A DNA stretch of 64,000 bases, from the NCBI RefSeq assembly GCF_018881905.1, contig NZ_JACVPM010000003.1, positions 145,412 through 209,411 of the forward strand. The letters run 5' to 3'. The notes under the pieces were generated by a model that ran no database searches, was not told the DNA's origin, and worked only from the letters and a program-made list of their open reading frames with translations. Positions 37,810 to 47,500 of this stretch are shown here, piece after piece. Each line of letters starts with the position of its first letter. Position 1 is the stretch's first letter. The translations under genes and the position numbers were made by a program. The stretch is from Polynucleobacter sp. MG-27-Goln-C1 (GTDB taxonomy: Bacteria; Pseudomonadota; Gammaproteobacteria; Burkholderiales; Burkholderiaceae).

Positions 37810-40026
37810 ATGAATGCATTAAAAATAACGCCAATAGCCTTAGTAGCATCTTTGATGATTTCTAATGCATACGGTCAAGCAGCCCCTATTTTAGATACCC
37901 TCACTGTGACGGGCATTCAGGATGCGCCAGCAACCCAAACAACGCTTACTGGTAAAGAGCTTAACCAATCACGTGTAAATACCAATAACACTGCGGCGAT
38001 GTTGCTCAACATTCCTGGTGTCAGTATGTACACCAACGGTGGCGTATCTGGATTAACATCGATTCATGGCTTAGCGGATGATCGTATTGCAGTTAAGGTT
38101 GATGGAATGGATCTTTTATCCTCCTGTCCAAATCACATGAACTCACCGCTGTCCTATATCAGCCCATCTAATGTTGCTAGCGTTAAGGTGATTACCGGCC
38201 TATCGCCAGTAAGCGCTGGTGGTGATAGTTTGGGTGGAGTAGTTTCTGTTCAGTCTTTGCCACCAGTATTTGCCAATAAGGGTGAAACACTGCAACAGGG
38301 TGAAGTCGGTGCGTCCTATAGCAGTAATGCCAGCGCGATTGCTGGTAACTTAAACATTACCGCTGCTGGTGATGAGTTCAGCGCTAATTACACGGTAGAT
38401 TCCGCAAAGGCAGGAAATTACACTGCCGGTGGAAACTTCAAGCCAGCTGGAAATGGAATATCTCCAAGCACGGTGGGGGCCTCAAAATACATCGCTACAA
38501 ATCAGCAGCTATCTTTAGCTTGGAAAAAAGATAATCACTTAGTTGAATTTAAGACCAGCTACCAATTTGTACCGTTTGAGGGCTATTCAAATCAGCGTAT
38601 GGATATGACTAAAAACATCGGTGCGCAATTTAATTTGAAGTACACCGGCCAATATGATTGGGGACAGCTTGAAGCGCAGGCTTATAACCATATAGTTAAT
38701 CATCAGATGGATGACAACGTTGGCGCGAGAACGAATGCTAACGGTACGCCACAAATGCAAATGCCTATGTTGACTGCAAGCGCAACAAACGGCGTCAACG
38801 TGAAAGGCACTTTACCGCTTTCGGAAACTGCTTTAGCTAGGATGGGCGGTCTATTTCAGACTTATAAGCTGAATGATTGGTGGCCTGCCGTTCCTGGAAG
38901 CATGGGAATGATGGGCCCCAACACGATGCAAAATATTAATAACGGTACGAGGGATCGTGCTGGTTTATTTGGCGAGCTAGAGCAGCAATGGACGAAAGAG
39001 TGGATGGGGTTGGCTGGTTTACGTGTTGAGCAGGTGGCCTCGAATGCGGGGAATGTTCAGCCATATAGCAATACAAACAGTATTGGCATGGGCATGATGT
39101 CTATGTCAACAGATTATCGTCGTGATTCAAATGCATTTAATGCTCAGCAACATAAGCAGACAGATTACAACTGGGATTTAACTGCCTTATCAAGATATAA
39201 GCCTGATGATAATCAAAACTATGAGGCAGGCTACTCACGTAAGACTCGTTCACCTAACTTGTATGAGCGCTATACCTGGTCAACAAACTCCATGACATCG
39301 ATTATGAATAACTTTGTTGGCGATGGTAACGGTTACTATGGAAACGTTAGCTTGGCGCCTGAGGTTGCAAATACATTCAGTTTTGCCAGCGACTGGCATG
39401 ATGCTAATAAGGAGCGTTGGGGCTTTAAGACAAATCCTTATTACACCTATGTAAGCAACTATATTGATGCTGTATGCGGTTCTGCTGCCTATACGGCGCC
39501 ATGTAAAGCAAATCAATTTAATGTATTGCAATACGCCAATCAAAATGCACAGCTTTACGGCATTGACTTGTCAGGCTTTACCGCCCTTGGTAGCCATCCT
39601 CAACTTGGAAAATTCCAGTTAAATGCGCAAGGTTCATATACACGTGGACAAAACGTAACGGCTGGAACTAATCTATATAACATCATGCCACTCAACGGCA
39701 CAGTCGGGTTGGTGCAGTATCTCGGTGCACACTGGACCAATACGATTCAAGGTCAATTTGTTACATCAAAAACTAATGTGAACTCAGTTAGAAATGAAGT
39801 GGCAACTGGAGGATATTCATTATTTGCTCTCCGATCATCGTACGATGATAAGAAGTACCGAGTGAACTTGGGTATTGAAAACTTATTCAATAAGCTCTAC
39901 GCCTTACCGCAGGGCGGGGCATACCTTGGTCAAGGGCCATCCATGGGAATGAATTCTGTTCCTTGGGGCGTTGGTGTCGCTGGCATGGGCAGAACATTCT
40001 ATGTCTCCGCTAATATGAAGTTCTAA
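37810..40026 (+). CDS. OprC/NosA-like TonB-dependent copper receptor
   Basis: An outer membrane, TonB-driven 738-residue receptor with a signal peptide (cleavage near AYG-QAA, ~residue 23), a plug domain (LLNIPGVSMY, DDRIAVKVDGM) and a beta-barrel ending in aromatic AGMGRTFYVSANMKF. Pseudomonas OprC binds copper through a CxxxM and an HxM motif. Here CPNHM (Cys106, Met110) and HQM (His298, Met300) occupy the same relative places. Several Met-rich loops (GSMGMMGPNTM, GMGMMSMS) add to this. DsrE-like and PCuAC genes follow, so copper is the likely substrate. Confidence 0.87.
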   Translation: MNALKITPIALVASLMISNAYGQAAPILDTLTVTGIQDAPATQTTLTGKELNQSRVNTNNTAAMLLNIPGVSMYTNGGVSGLTSIHGLADDRIAVKVDGMDLLSSCPNHMNSPLSYISPSNVASVKVITGLSPVSAGGDSLGGVVSVQSLPPVFANKGETLQQGEVGASYSSNASAIAGNLNITAAGDEFSANYTVDSAKAGNYTAGGNFKPAGNGISPSTVGASKYIATNQQLSLAWKKDNHLVEFKTSYQFVPFEGYSNQRMDMTKNIGAQFNLKYTGQYDWGQLEAQAYNHIVNHQMDDNVGARTNANGTPQMQMPMLTASATNGVNVKGTLPLSETALARMGGLFQTYKLNDWWPAVPGSMGMMGPNTMQNINNGTRDRAGLFGELEQQWTKEWMGLAGLRVEQVASNAGNVQPYSNTNSIGMGMMSMSTDYRRDSNAFNAQQHKQTDYNWDLTALSRYKPDDNQNYEAGYSRKTRSPNLYERYTWSTNSMTSIMNNFVGDGNGYYGNVSLAPEVANTFSFASDWHDANKERWGFKTNPYYTYVSNYIDAVCGSAAYTAPCKANQFNVLQYANQNAQLYGIDLSGFTALGSHPQLGKFQLNAQGSYTRGQNVTAGTNLYNIMPLNGTVGLVQYLGAHWTNTIQGQFVTSKTNVNSVRNEVATGGYSLFALRSSYDDKKYRVNLGIENLFNKLYALPQGGAYLGQGPSMGMNSVPWGVGVAGMGRTFYVSANMKF

Positions 40027-40055
40027 CTGCCGATTTAATTGAAAAGAAAGGGCAA

Positions 40056-40436
40056 ATGATGATCTCTAGAGTTTTCAGATTATTGGCCACGATAGCGGTC
40101 ATCTCTCTGCCTTTATCTGCTTTTGCGGCTAAAGAACCTATCTACATTAACTTAGCCACCAATGATCCGGCCAAGGTTTCAATGGCATTAGACGCGGGTC
40201 GGCGATACGCAGAAAAAGGGTATCCGATTGTTATCTACCTCAATGACAAGGCGGTTATTCTTGGGGTAGAAGTTAAATCAGGAGGCATTTCCAAGGAACA
40301 AGAGGCGATAAGGCAAGCAATTGCAAATGGTGCAACCATCATTGTTTGTCCAAGCTGCTTAGAGAATAATAGCTTTACCCAAATGAATTTAGTGCGGGGC
40401 GCGATGCTCGGAGCAGATCATCAAAATACTCGATAA
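40056..40436 (+). CDS. Secreted DsrE/DsrF-like protein
   Basis: A 126-residue protein with a signal peptide (LLATIAVISLPLSAFA, cleavage ~residue 24) and a DsrE-like fold pattern: PIYINLATNDPAKVSMALDA, a helix, PIVIYLNDKAV and TIIVCPSCLENN. The CPSC pair is where sulfur-carrier DsrE proteins have their active cysteine. An exported version inside a copper operon may handle copper or thiols; that is inference. It is 30 bp behind the receptor and 22 bp before PCuAC. Confidence 0.75.
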   Translation: MMISRVFRLLATIAVISLPLSAFAAKEPIYINLATNDPAKVSMALDAGRRYAEKGYPIVIYLNDKAVILGVEVKSGGISKEQEAIRQAIANGATIIVCPSCLENNSFTQMNLVRGAMLGADHQNTR

Positions 40437-40458
40437 GATTAATTAGGAGGTAGTAAAC

Positions 40459-40932
40459 ATGAAAAGAAATACTTTATTAAATGCTTTATTAGTTGCTGCA
40501 GTGGGCTTTGGTTTGACGGCTACCGCACAAGCCCAAAACGCTAAAGTTGGTAGCGTACAAATTGAGAATGCATATACACGTGCTACCGTCCCCGGGCAGC
40601 AGGTAGCTGGTGGTTTCATGAAGATTGAAAACAAAGGTGGCGTAGATTTATTGGTATCCGCTAGCTCTCCAGTAGCTGGCGAGGTGCAACTGCATGAGAT
40701 GGCTATGGAAGGCAATGTCATGAAAATGCGTCAAGTGAAAGATATCCCTGTGCCAGCAGGTGGTGCCGTTGAATTAAAGCCAGGCGGTATGCATTTAATG
40801 TTCATGAATATCAAGGCGCCATTAACTGCAGGCGAGACTGTTCCGGTTAAGTTGAAGTTTGCTAAAGCGGGTGAAGTAGAGGTGAAGATGCCTGTGAATG
40901 CTATGGGTAATCCTGGGGCTATGAAGCACTAA
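40459..40932 (+). CDS. Periplasmic copper chaperone PCu(A)C
   Basis: A 157-residue secreted protein (signal peptide through AQA, ~residue 23) with the PCuAC copper site: VQLHEMAMEGNVMKMRQV gives His and Met, and GGMHLMFMNIK gives the second His-x-Met. PCuAC takes Cu(I) to the CuA/CuB sites of cytochrome oxidase. AGGAGG stands before the ATG. A terminator follows. With the OprC-like receptor this forms an outer-membrane-to-oxidase copper route. Confidence 0.93.
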   Translation: MKRNTLLNALLVAAVGFGLTATAQAQNAKVGSVQIENAYTRATVPGQQVAGGFMKIENKGGVDLLVSASSPVAGEVQLHEMAMEGNVMKMRQVKDIPVPAGGAVELKPGGMHLMFMNIKAPLTAGETVPVKLKFAKAGEVEVKMPVNAMGNPGAMKH

Positions 40933-40964
40933 GTACGCAGTTTTCTACATTCAGATTCAACATT

Positions 40965-41000
40965 AAAAAAGCCCCTAGTTTTACTTAGGGGCTTTTATTT
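40965..41000. terminator. Bidirectional terminator between PCuAC and ilvD
   Basis: A-run, 8-bp stem AGCCCCTA / TAGGGGCT with a loop of about 8 bases, then TTTTATTT. It serves the copper operon (+) and, read the other way, ilvD (-). Confidence 0.88.
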
Positions 41001-41026
41001 TGATGCTTTAGATTTGTTGCTGATGC

Positions 41027-42715
41027 TTAATCCAAATTAAGATCGGTTACTGCACCTTTACTTGCAGTGCTTGCAAGGTGAGCATACTTAGCAAGTAATC
41101 CACGGGTATAACGTGGCTTAGGTTGTATCCAAGCAGCGCGACGCTTCGCAATCTCTTCATCGCTCACATTAAGTTGAATGAGAAGCTTATGTGCATCGAT
41201 CGTCACCGAGTCACCTTCGTGAATCAGGGCAATCACGCCACCAACAAATGCTTCAGGAGCAACGTGACCAACTACCATGCCCCAGGTGCCGCCAGAGAAG
41301 CGTCCATCAGTGATCAGACCCACTGTCTCACCTAAGCCTTGACCAACAAGGGCAGAGGTAGGGGCAAGCATCTCACGCATGCCTGGACCGCCTTTAGGGC
41401 CTTCATAACGAATCACCATGACGTCGCCGTCCTTGATCTTTTGCGCCATGATGGCGGCCATTGCATCATCTTCAGAATCAAATACGCGTGCAGGACCAGT
41501 AATCGATGGGTTTTTGAGGCCAGTAATCTTGGCAACGCAACCCTCAGGAGAGATATTGCCCTTCAGAATAGCTAAGTGACCTTGCTTATACAGTGGGTTA
41601 TCCAAAGTGCGAATCACCTTTTGATCGGCTCGCGGTACTGATGGAACATCTTTCAATGTTTCAGCAATGGTCTTGCCAGTGATCGTCATGCAATCGCCAT
41701 GCAAGAGTCCGCCATCTAGCAAGATCTTCATGACTTGCGGAATACCGCCAGCTTCATGAAGGTCGGTTGCCAAATATTGTCCAGAAGGCTTCATATCGAC
41801 GATGACAGGCACACGCTTACGAATGCGCTCAAAGTCATCAATAGTCCAATCAATTTCAGCAGCGCTAGTGATGGCTAAATAATGGAGAACAGCGTTAGTG
41901 GATCCACCAACGGCCATGATCACGCTGACTGCGTTCTCAATCGATTTTTTGGTGATGATGTCGCGTGGACGTAAATTATTCTTAATTGCCTCAACTAGCA
42001 CTAAAGCTGAGTCATGCGCACTGGCAACCTTCTCAGCATCTACATTGGACATAGTAGAAGAGTAGGGCAGGCTCATACCTAAAGCTTCAAAGGAGGAGCT
42101 CATGGTGTTTGCGGTGTACATACCGCCGCAAGATCCGCTACCTGGGCAAGCATGTTGCTCTACGCCCTTGAGGTCTTCCTCACTCATGCGGCCTGATGTG
42201 AATTCACCAACAGCTTCAAATGCAGAAACAATGTTCAGATCCTTGCCTTTAAAGTGGCCCGGTTTGATCGTTCCGCCGTAAACATAAATGCTGGGTACGT
42301 TAGTGCGTGCCATCGCCATCATGCCGCCCGGCATGTTCTTATCGCAACCGCCGATGACTAGAACACCGTCTTGCCATAAGCCATTGACGCAAGTTTCAAT
42401 ACTGTCCGCAATCACTTCACGTGAGATGAGGGAGTACTTCATGCCTTCAGTACCCATGCCGATTCCATCGGAGACAGTGGGTGTTCCAAACATTTGCGCT
42501 TTTGCACCAGCTTCTTCAAGGGCAGCTACCGCTGCGTCTGCCAGTTTTTGCAAACCGCTATTGCAAGGGGTGATAGTGGAATGACCATTTGCTACACCAA
42601 CCATCGGCTTAACAAAATCCTTCTCTTCATAGCCCATCGCGTAATACATTGAGCGATTGGGTGCGCGAGCAACCCCTTCGGTGACATTGCGCGAGCGTTC
42701 ATTGAGGCGTTTCAT
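41027..42715 (-). CDS. ilvD: Dihydroxy-acid dehydratase
   Basis: Fe-S enzyme that dehydrates dihydroxy-acids to the keto acids of valine, leucine and isoleucine. The 562-residue protein has conserved cysteines in [17 protein letters not shown] and [15 protein letters not shown], the metal-binding region, plus [16 protein letters not shown] near the end. Length matches the shorter IlvD type. It stands alone; the 229 bp upstream lead to the response regulator on the other strand. Confidence 0.97.
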   Translation of the reverse strand: MKRLNERSRNVTEGVARAPNRSMYYAMGYEEKDFVKPMVGVANGHSTITPCNSGLQKLADAAVAALEEAGAKAQMFGTPTVSDGIGMGTEGMKYSLISREVIADSIETCVNGLWQDGVLVIGGCDKNMPGGMMAMARTNVPSIYVYGGTIKPGHFKGKDLNIVSAFEAVGEFTSGRMSEEDLKGVEQHACPGSGSCGGMYTANTMSSSFEALGMSLPYSSTMSNVDAEKVASAHDSALVLVEAIKNNLRPRDIITKKSIENAVSVIMAVGGSTNAVLHYLAITSAAEIDWTIDDFERIRKRVPVIVDMKPSGQYLATDLHEAGGIPQVMKILLDGGLLHGDCMTITGKTIAETLKDVPSVPRADQKVIRTLDNPLYKQGHLAILKGNISPEGCVAKITGLKNPSITGPARVFDSEDDAMAAIMAQKIKDGDVMVIRYEGPKGGPGMREMLAPTSALVGQGLGETVGLITDGRFSGGTWGMVVGHVAPEAFVGGVIALIHEGDSVTIDAHKLLIQLNVSDEEIAKRRAAWIQPKPRYTRGLLAKYAHLASTASKGAVTDLNLD

Positions 42716-42867
42716 GCTGATATTGACTCCAGAAAAGAATTTGTCGAAAAGCTCTATTGTGCCGTGAGACTAGGCTGAACGCAGGGGTTTATGCAGTCTT
42801 TCCTGTGTTCTTGTCGTGCACTGCAGCAAGCAGATTTCTCTATTGTATTTGGTGATTTGAGCCCATC

Positions 42868-42913
42868 ATTAGCTTGAGAGCTAATATCCTTCGTAAAAAA
42901 GCTGCGGTACATT
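42868..42913 (+). promoter_or_regulatory. Palindromic operator and -10 before the response regulator gene
   Basis: ATTAGCT-TGAG-AGCTAAT (42868-42885) is a perfect 7-4-7 palindrome. A TACATT hexamer at 42908-42913 lies 31.5 bp from its centre and could be a -10. A close copy of the palindrome stands before the next gene with the same spacing. LuxR/FixJ-type regulators bind such dyads, so this is probably the autoregulatory site. Confidence 0.55.
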
Positions 42914-42944
42914 GCCTTATCTACTACTTTTCCTTTTAAATTCA

Positions 42945-43571
42945 ATGACTAAAGTTGGCCATATTTACTTAATCGACGACGATGAGTCGATGCGTACCTC
43001 TTTAAGCAGAATGCTCAAGGATGTGGGTTATATCGTGGAAGATTTCTCCTCTGCTGTGACATTTTTAGAACATTCAGTGCCCGTAGCGCCAGCCGTCATC
43101 TTGCTGGATATGCAAATGCCGGATATGACCGGCCTGGATTTACAGGAAAAATTAGTCCAACTGGGCCGTAAAACCCCGATTGTGTTTGTTAGCGGCCAGA
43201 GTCACCCTCATCAAATCGTCAAAAGCCTCAAACGCGGTGCTCTCGATTTCCTCTTTAAACCATTCAATTTAGAGGATTTATTAAAGGCTGTTGCCGATGC
43301 CTTGGAGTTCGATAGACGTCAGCTCAAGCGCGTTTCTAAAGAGGTGGAAACCAAGAAAGACTATGCAACCCTCACGCCTAGAGAAAAGGAAGTCTGCTTT
43401 TGGCTGGTCAAGGGATTGCTTAATAAGGATATTGCCGTCAAACTGGGCACGACAGATGCTACGATTAAGGTCCATAAGGCCAGAGTCATGGACAAAATGC
43501 ATGTGGAGTCAGTCCAAACATTAGTTGCAAAGTACCTTGAATCCGATTTAGAAAACATCCAGAAAAGCTAG
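42945..43571 (+). CDS. Orphan FixJ/NarL-like response regulator
   Basis: A 208-residue two-domain regulator. The receiver domain has the acidic pair IDDD, the phospho-Asp in LLDMQMPDMTGLD, the Ser in VFVSGQ and the Lys in FKPF. The LuxR-type helix-turn-helix is near residues 145-205 (LTPREKEVCFWLVKGLLNKD, IKVHKARVMDKM). I chose the ATG at 42945 rather than 42912, since the first 11 residues of the longer form are outside the domain. No histidine kinase is in the window. Confidence 0.9.
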   Translation: MTKVGHIYLIDDDESMRTSLSRMLKDVGYIVEDFSSAVTFLEHSVPVAPAVILLDMQMPDMTGLDLQEKLVQLGRKTPIVFVSGQSHPHQIVKSLKRGALDFLFKPFNLEDLLKAVADALEFDRRQLKRVSKEVETKKDYATLTPREKEVCFWLVKGLLNKDIAVKLGTTDATIKVHKARVMDKMHVESVQTLVAKYLESDLENIQKS

Positions 43572-43612
43572 CTCTTGAGCTAATTTCCCTGGTGTTATAT
43601 AGACACTATTAT
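43567..43612 (+). promoter_or_regulatory. Second copy of the AGCT palindrome, before the RodZ-like gene
   Basis: TAGCTC-TT-GAGCTA (43569-43582) overlaps the stop of the response regulator and extends to TAGCTCTTGAGCTAAT. It matches the reverse complement of the upstream palindrome at 14 of 18 places. TATTAT at 43607-43612 lies 31.5 bp from the centre, the same as in the upstream copy. The RodZ-like gene thus probably has its own promoter under the same regulator. Confidence 0.55.
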
Positions 43613-43652
43613 TGGGCATCATTTCGACAGATAAATCACTTTAAATACTTTC

Positions 43653-44702
43653 GTGACTGCTAACACTAAAATACCTGAGATTCGTAAAGAGGCATTTGCT
43701 CAAGCCAGGGAAACGCTTGGTCTTAGCACGAAAGATCTTGGTGGGATGGCCTGTCTTTCGCACCATCAAATCTCTCAAATTGAAAATGGCGAGTCCAGTT
43801 TTTTCTACGGAGCCCAGAATAAATTTACCGCTGCTAAGAAAGTAGCAAAGCTTCTGAACTTAAGTGATGAGGAAGCATTCGACTATGGCTCTCAAGCCCC
43901 AGTAAAAATTGTTGAAGAGTCAAAAGTTGAAGAGCCTATTAAAGCTCCAGCAAAAAAAGCACAGTCAAAAAAAGAAGCTGTAGTAGTTGAAGAGGTAGCG
44001 GAGGAGACTCAAGCTCCCATATTGGTGGCTGAAGAAGAAAAAAAAGATCCAGTCCAAAAAGCAGAAACTACAAAAGTAGAGCCTACAAAAGTTACCTCAA
44101 AACAAATTCCTTTTTCTGCGACTTCATCAAGCTCAAAGCCTACCTCATCAAAGAAGTTGTTTCTTTGGCTCAGCGTATTGGCTGCGCTGGTGTTCTCAGT
44201 AATTAACTTGCGCCCACTCTTTTTTGCCGACAAGCCAGAAGAAATCGTTGTTGTCAAAGAAGAAATTATTGAACCGGCCCCTGCAGCAACTCCAGTCGAG
44301 CCTGTACCAGTTGCTCCAACCGCGGCTCTGCCAGCAGCAGTTCCTGCGGCTAGTGCTGAGGCCTCAACAGCTTGCCCCGCTGAGGAAGGCATCATTAGTT
44401 ATAAGCCTGATGCGCCTCGTAAGGCTGCGGATATGGTTTATGTGCAAGTTAAAACCAAGCAAGTGATTTGCGTAAGTGATGCTTCTGGAAAGATGCAGAA
44501 CAAGATGGTTGAGCCTGGTGTGGGCGCATCCTTTTATGGCAAGCCGCCGTTTAAAGTGCTGACTGGTGGCCTTGCTCAGGCAGATGTATTTTTTCAGGGC
44601 GCAAAAGTGCGCCTGACAAATTCGAATTTCAAAACCTTAGTATTGGAAGCTGCTGAAGTGGTGGCTCCACCCGTAGACCGGACAGATTCTCAGCAGCGCT
44701 AA
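43653..44702 (+). CDS. RodZ-like protein: HTH domain, one membrane helix, periplasmic domain
   Basis: A 349-residue protein. Residues ~10-65 form an Xre-type helix-turn-helix (ETLGLSTKDLGGMACLSHHQ, ISQIENGES). A long Lys/Glu-rich linker follows (~75-165), then one membrane helix (FLWLSVLAALVFSVINL, ~170-187), a Pro/Ala-rich stretch (~205-240) and a C-terminal domain resembling the RodZ end domain (GVGASFYGKPPFKVLTG). RodZ links MreB to the cell wall machinery. Whether this one does is uncertain, as the HTH could be DNA-binding. GTG start. Probably controlled by the response regulator upstream. Confidence 0.7.
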   Translation: MTANTKIPEIRKEAFAQARETLGLSTKDLGGMACLSHHQISQIENGESSFFYGAQNKFTAAKKVAKLLNLSDEEAFDYGSQAPVKIVEESKVEEPIKAPAKKAQSKKEAVVVEEVAEETQAPILVAEEEKKDPVQKAETTKVEPTKVTSKQIPFSATSSSSKPTSSKKLFLWLSVLAALVFSVINLRPLFFADKPEEIVVVKEEIIEPAPAATPVEPVPVAPTAALPAAVPAASAEASTACPAEEGIISYKPDAPRKAADMVYVQVKTKQVICVSDASGKMQNKMVEPGVGASFYGKPPFKVLTGGLAQADVFFQGAKVRLTNSNFKTLVLEAAEVVAPPVDRTDSQQR

Positions 44703-44720
44703 CCCCTTGGGGATTAGCGC
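44696..44720. terminator. GC-rich hairpin between the RodZ-like gene and glnB
   Basis: GCGCTAA-CCC and GGG-(A)-TTAGCGC pair in a 10-bp stem with one bulge and a CTTG loop. It includes the stop codon of the RodZ-like gene. There is no T-run, so it may end transcription weakly or protect mRNA ends of the two convergent genes. Confidence 0.4.
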
Positions 44721-44735
44721 ATTAAGTGCTGATGC

Positions 44736-45083
<348 letters not shown>

Positions 45084-45125
45084 TTAATACAGTAATCATA
45101 CCTAGAACTGAAAACGAATGCCCGG

Positions 45126-46751
45126 TTACGCCCTAAATTGGGACGTAATAGGGTAGCGCCAGTCACGCCCAAAGGCTCGGGTAGTCACACGAACGCCTGG
45201 AGGCGCTTGGCGACGTTTGTACTCGTTGAGCTTAATCAGGCGGGTTACTTTTTCTACGCTTTCGGCATCAAAGCCGGCAGCAATAATCTCGGCGATGGAT
45301 TGGTTTTGCTCCATATACCGCTCTACGATGCCATCTAGCACTTCATACGATGGCAGGCTGTCTTGATCAGTTTGATCAGGGCGCAATTCTGCAGAAGGGG
45401 CGCGAGTCAAAATCCGCTCCGGAATGATTGGAGAAATACTATTGCGATAAGCGCACAAGCGATAGACCAAAGTCTTGGCAATATCTTTAATCACAGCAAA
45501 GCCGCCAGCCATATCTCCGTAGAGAGTGCAGTAGCCGACAGCCATTTCACTCTTATTGCCTGTTGTTAAAACTAGGCGACCAGTTTTGTTAGATAGCGCC
45601 ATTAGAAGAGTGCCGCGCACTCGTGCCTGAATATTCTCTTCAGTAGCGTCGAGCTTTAAGCCTTTGAATTGCTCAGCCAATGCCTGCTCTAAAGCATCCA
45701 CAGGTTCGCTAATAGGGATCTCATCGTATTGAACGCCTAGATTCTGAGCCATTTCTCTAGCATCAATCCAAGAGATGTCAGCGGTATAGCGTGAAGCCAT
45801 CATGACGGTGCGTACTTTATCCGCACCCAAAGCATCCACCGCAATCGCTAGTACCAATGCGGAATCCACTCCACCTGAGAGGCCAATGATGACTCCTGGA
45901 AAACGATTCTTCTGAACATAGTCGCGCACACCCATAACAAGTGCTTGGTATGCCTGAGCTTCTACAGTAGATGGAGTGACCAAGGATCCTGGCTCTAAAT
46001 CGGCTGCCGCATTGAGATCGACATAGCCAAGAGCAGTTTCAAACTGCGGCATAGTCATAACTACTTTGCCCGCACTATTTAAAGCAAATGATCCGCCATC
46101 AAATACCAATTCATCTTGACCGCCGACTGCGTTGACATAAACCAACGGCATCTTGGTTAAGGCAATCTGTTTGCGTAGCACCTCAATACGTAAAGATTCT
46201 TTTTGGAGGTGATAAGGCGAAGCATTGAGAACTAGCAGTACTTGGGCGCCGGCAGCATGAGCCTGCTTAGCGGGACCCTCATGCCAAGCATCTTCACAAA
46301 GAATGAGCCCATATTTGACTCCGGCATTTTCAAATACACAGGCTTCATTGCCTGGCGTGAAATAACGCACCTCGTCAAACACTTCATGATTGGGTAATTC
46401 TTGTTTGGCATAGCCAGCAATGACTTTGCCATCACGAATAACGGAGGCATAGTTTTGTAAGCCAGTGACAGTCTTTTTAGGGTGACCAATAATCACGGTC
46501 AGCCCTGGAAATTTTTGGAGCTCTAGCATTAAACAACTGAGCTCGCGATCAGCAGCCTCAATAAAAGCAGGGCGCAATAACAAATCTTCTGGGGGGTAGC
46601 CGGTGAGCGAGAGCTCTGGCGTAAGAACTACTGTGGCGCCTTGTGCATAAGCCTCTGCGGCGGCTTGAGAGATGAGCTGCGCGTTGCCAGGCAAATCACC
46701 CAAAAGAGGGTTGATTTGCGCTAAGGCGATTTTTTGCGAGCTCACTCCCAA
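45126..46751 (-). CDS. nadE: Glutamine-dependent NAD+ synthetase
   Basis: Amidates deamido-NAD to NAD+ using glutamine. The 541-residue protein fuses an N-terminal nitrilase-type glutaminase (Glu in LTPELSLTGYPPEDLL, Cys in LILCEDAWHEGPA) with a C-terminal synthetase (ATP loop GLSGGVDSALVLAIAVDALG, TTGNKSEMAVGYCTLYGD). Length fits the dimeric short NadE form. ppa is 11 bp upstream and glnB 51 bp downstream, which suggests a pyrophosphate-pulling partner and nitrogen-state control. Confidence 0.95.
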   Translation of the reverse strand: MGVSSQKIALAQINPLLGDLPGNAQLISQAAAEAYAQGATVVLTPELSLTGYPPEDLLLRPAFIEAADRELSCLMLELQKFPGLTVIIGHPKKTVTGLQNYASVIRDGKVIAGYAKQELPNHEVFDEVRYFTPGNEACVFENAGVKYGLILCEDAWHEGPAKQAHAAGAQVLLVLNASPYHLQKESLRIEVLRKQIALTKMPLVYVNAVGGQDELVFDGGSFALNSAGKVVMTMPQFETALGYVDLNAAADLEPGSLVTPSTVEAQAYQALVMGVRDYVQKNRFPGVIIGLSGGVDSALVLAIAVDALGADKVRTVMMASRYTADISWIDAREMAQNLGVQYDEIPISEPVDALEQALAEQFKGLKLDATEENIQARVRGTLLMALSNKTGRLVLTTGNKSEMAVGYCTLYGDMAGGFAVIKDIAKTLVYRLCAYRNSISPIIPERILTRAPSAELRPDQTDQDSLPSYEVLDGIVERYMEQNQSIAEIIAAGFDAESVEKVTRLIKLNEYKRRQAPPGVRVTTRAFGRDWRYPITSQFRA

Positions 46752-46762
46752 TGACTACTAAA

Positions 46763-47299
46763 TTACTTCTGTGACTTAGCGTAACCTTCGATGCCGTCCA
46801 AGATTTCTTTATGGGCAGCAGCTACACCAGTCCAGCCTTTAACTTTTACCCACTTACCTTTTTCGAGATCTTTGTAGTGCTCGAAGAAGTGTTGAATTTG
46901 GGCGAGGAGTAATTCGTTTACATCTTCAGGTTTTTGCAAATGCTTGTAGATTGGCAAAATCTTGTCTTCTGGAACTGCCAACAACTTTGCATCCTGTCCG
47001 CCTTCATCTTCCATTTCTAACATGCCGATAGCGCGGCAGCTAACAACTGAGCCTGGAACCAATGCGAATGGAGTCATGACGAGAACGTCCACAGGATCGC
47101 CGTCACCAGCAACTGTTTTAGGGATGTAACCGTAGTTGCATGGGTAGTGCATTGCTGTCCCCATGAAGCGATCTACGAAGAGGCAGCCAGTTTCTTTGTC
47201 CACTTCATACTTCACTGGATCCGCATTCATTGGGATCTCAATAATGACGTTGAATGATTCTGGGATTTTCTTACCTGGGCTGACCTTGTCGTAACTCAT
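46763..47299 (-). CDS. ppa: Inorganic pyrophosphatase (family I)
   Basis: Hydrolyses pyrophosphate, pulling biosynthetic reactions forward. The 178-residue protein has [18 protein letters not shown], the Asp-rich active site [13 protein letters not shown] (~residue 66-78) and [15 protein letters not shown] at the end. First gene of a probable ppa-nadE-glnB operon; NadE releases pyrophosphate, so the pairing makes sense. Confidence 0.96.
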   Translation of the reverse strand: MSYDKVSPGKKIPESFNVIIEIPMNADPVKYEVDKETGCLFVDRFMGTAMHYPCNYGYIPKTVAGDGDPVDVLVMTPFALVPGSVVSCRAIGMLEMEDEGGQDAKLLAVPEDKILPIYKHLQKPEDVNELLLAQIQHFFEHYKDLEKGKWVKVKGWTGVAAAHKEILDGIEGYAKSQK

Positions 47300-47463
47300 A
47301 AATACTCCGGTTAGTGATTAATGTGCGCTTCGATCTTAGCAAAGAGGCGGACCCTTGCTGTTGAAGATCGAATCTATTTCCTGCAATTAAAGCCATGAAT
47401 GCTTTATGGACTCTAGTTTAAGGCTTTCTGCAGCAACACCAATAGATGGGTGCCCTAGGTTGA

Positions 47464-47493
47464 TTGACTAATGGTAGGCCAATGGCCTACAAT
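47464..47493 (+). promoter_or_regulatory. Promoter and overlapping palindrome before the BrnT-like pair
   Basis: TTGACT (47464-47469) and TACAAT (47488-47493) are 18 bp apart, a good sigma-70 promoter. A perfect palindrome GTAGGCC-AAT-GGCCTAC (47474-47490) fills the spacer and touches the -10, the position for an autorepressor such as the downstream antitoxin. A further half-site, GGCCTAC, is at 47697. Transcription would begin near 47500, at the toxin start codon itself. Confidence 0.65.
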
Positions 47494-47500
47494 GGAGATA

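Noticed and set aside
42868..42885. The AGCT palindrome as a terminator of an unseen gene
   Set aside because: No T-run follows, no gene precedes it on the plus strand, and a copy stands before the next gene at the same spacing.
47471..47500. Start of the BrnT frame at the ATG at 47471
   Set aside because: It lies inside the promoter and palindrome; GGAG and family similarity favour the ATG at 47501.
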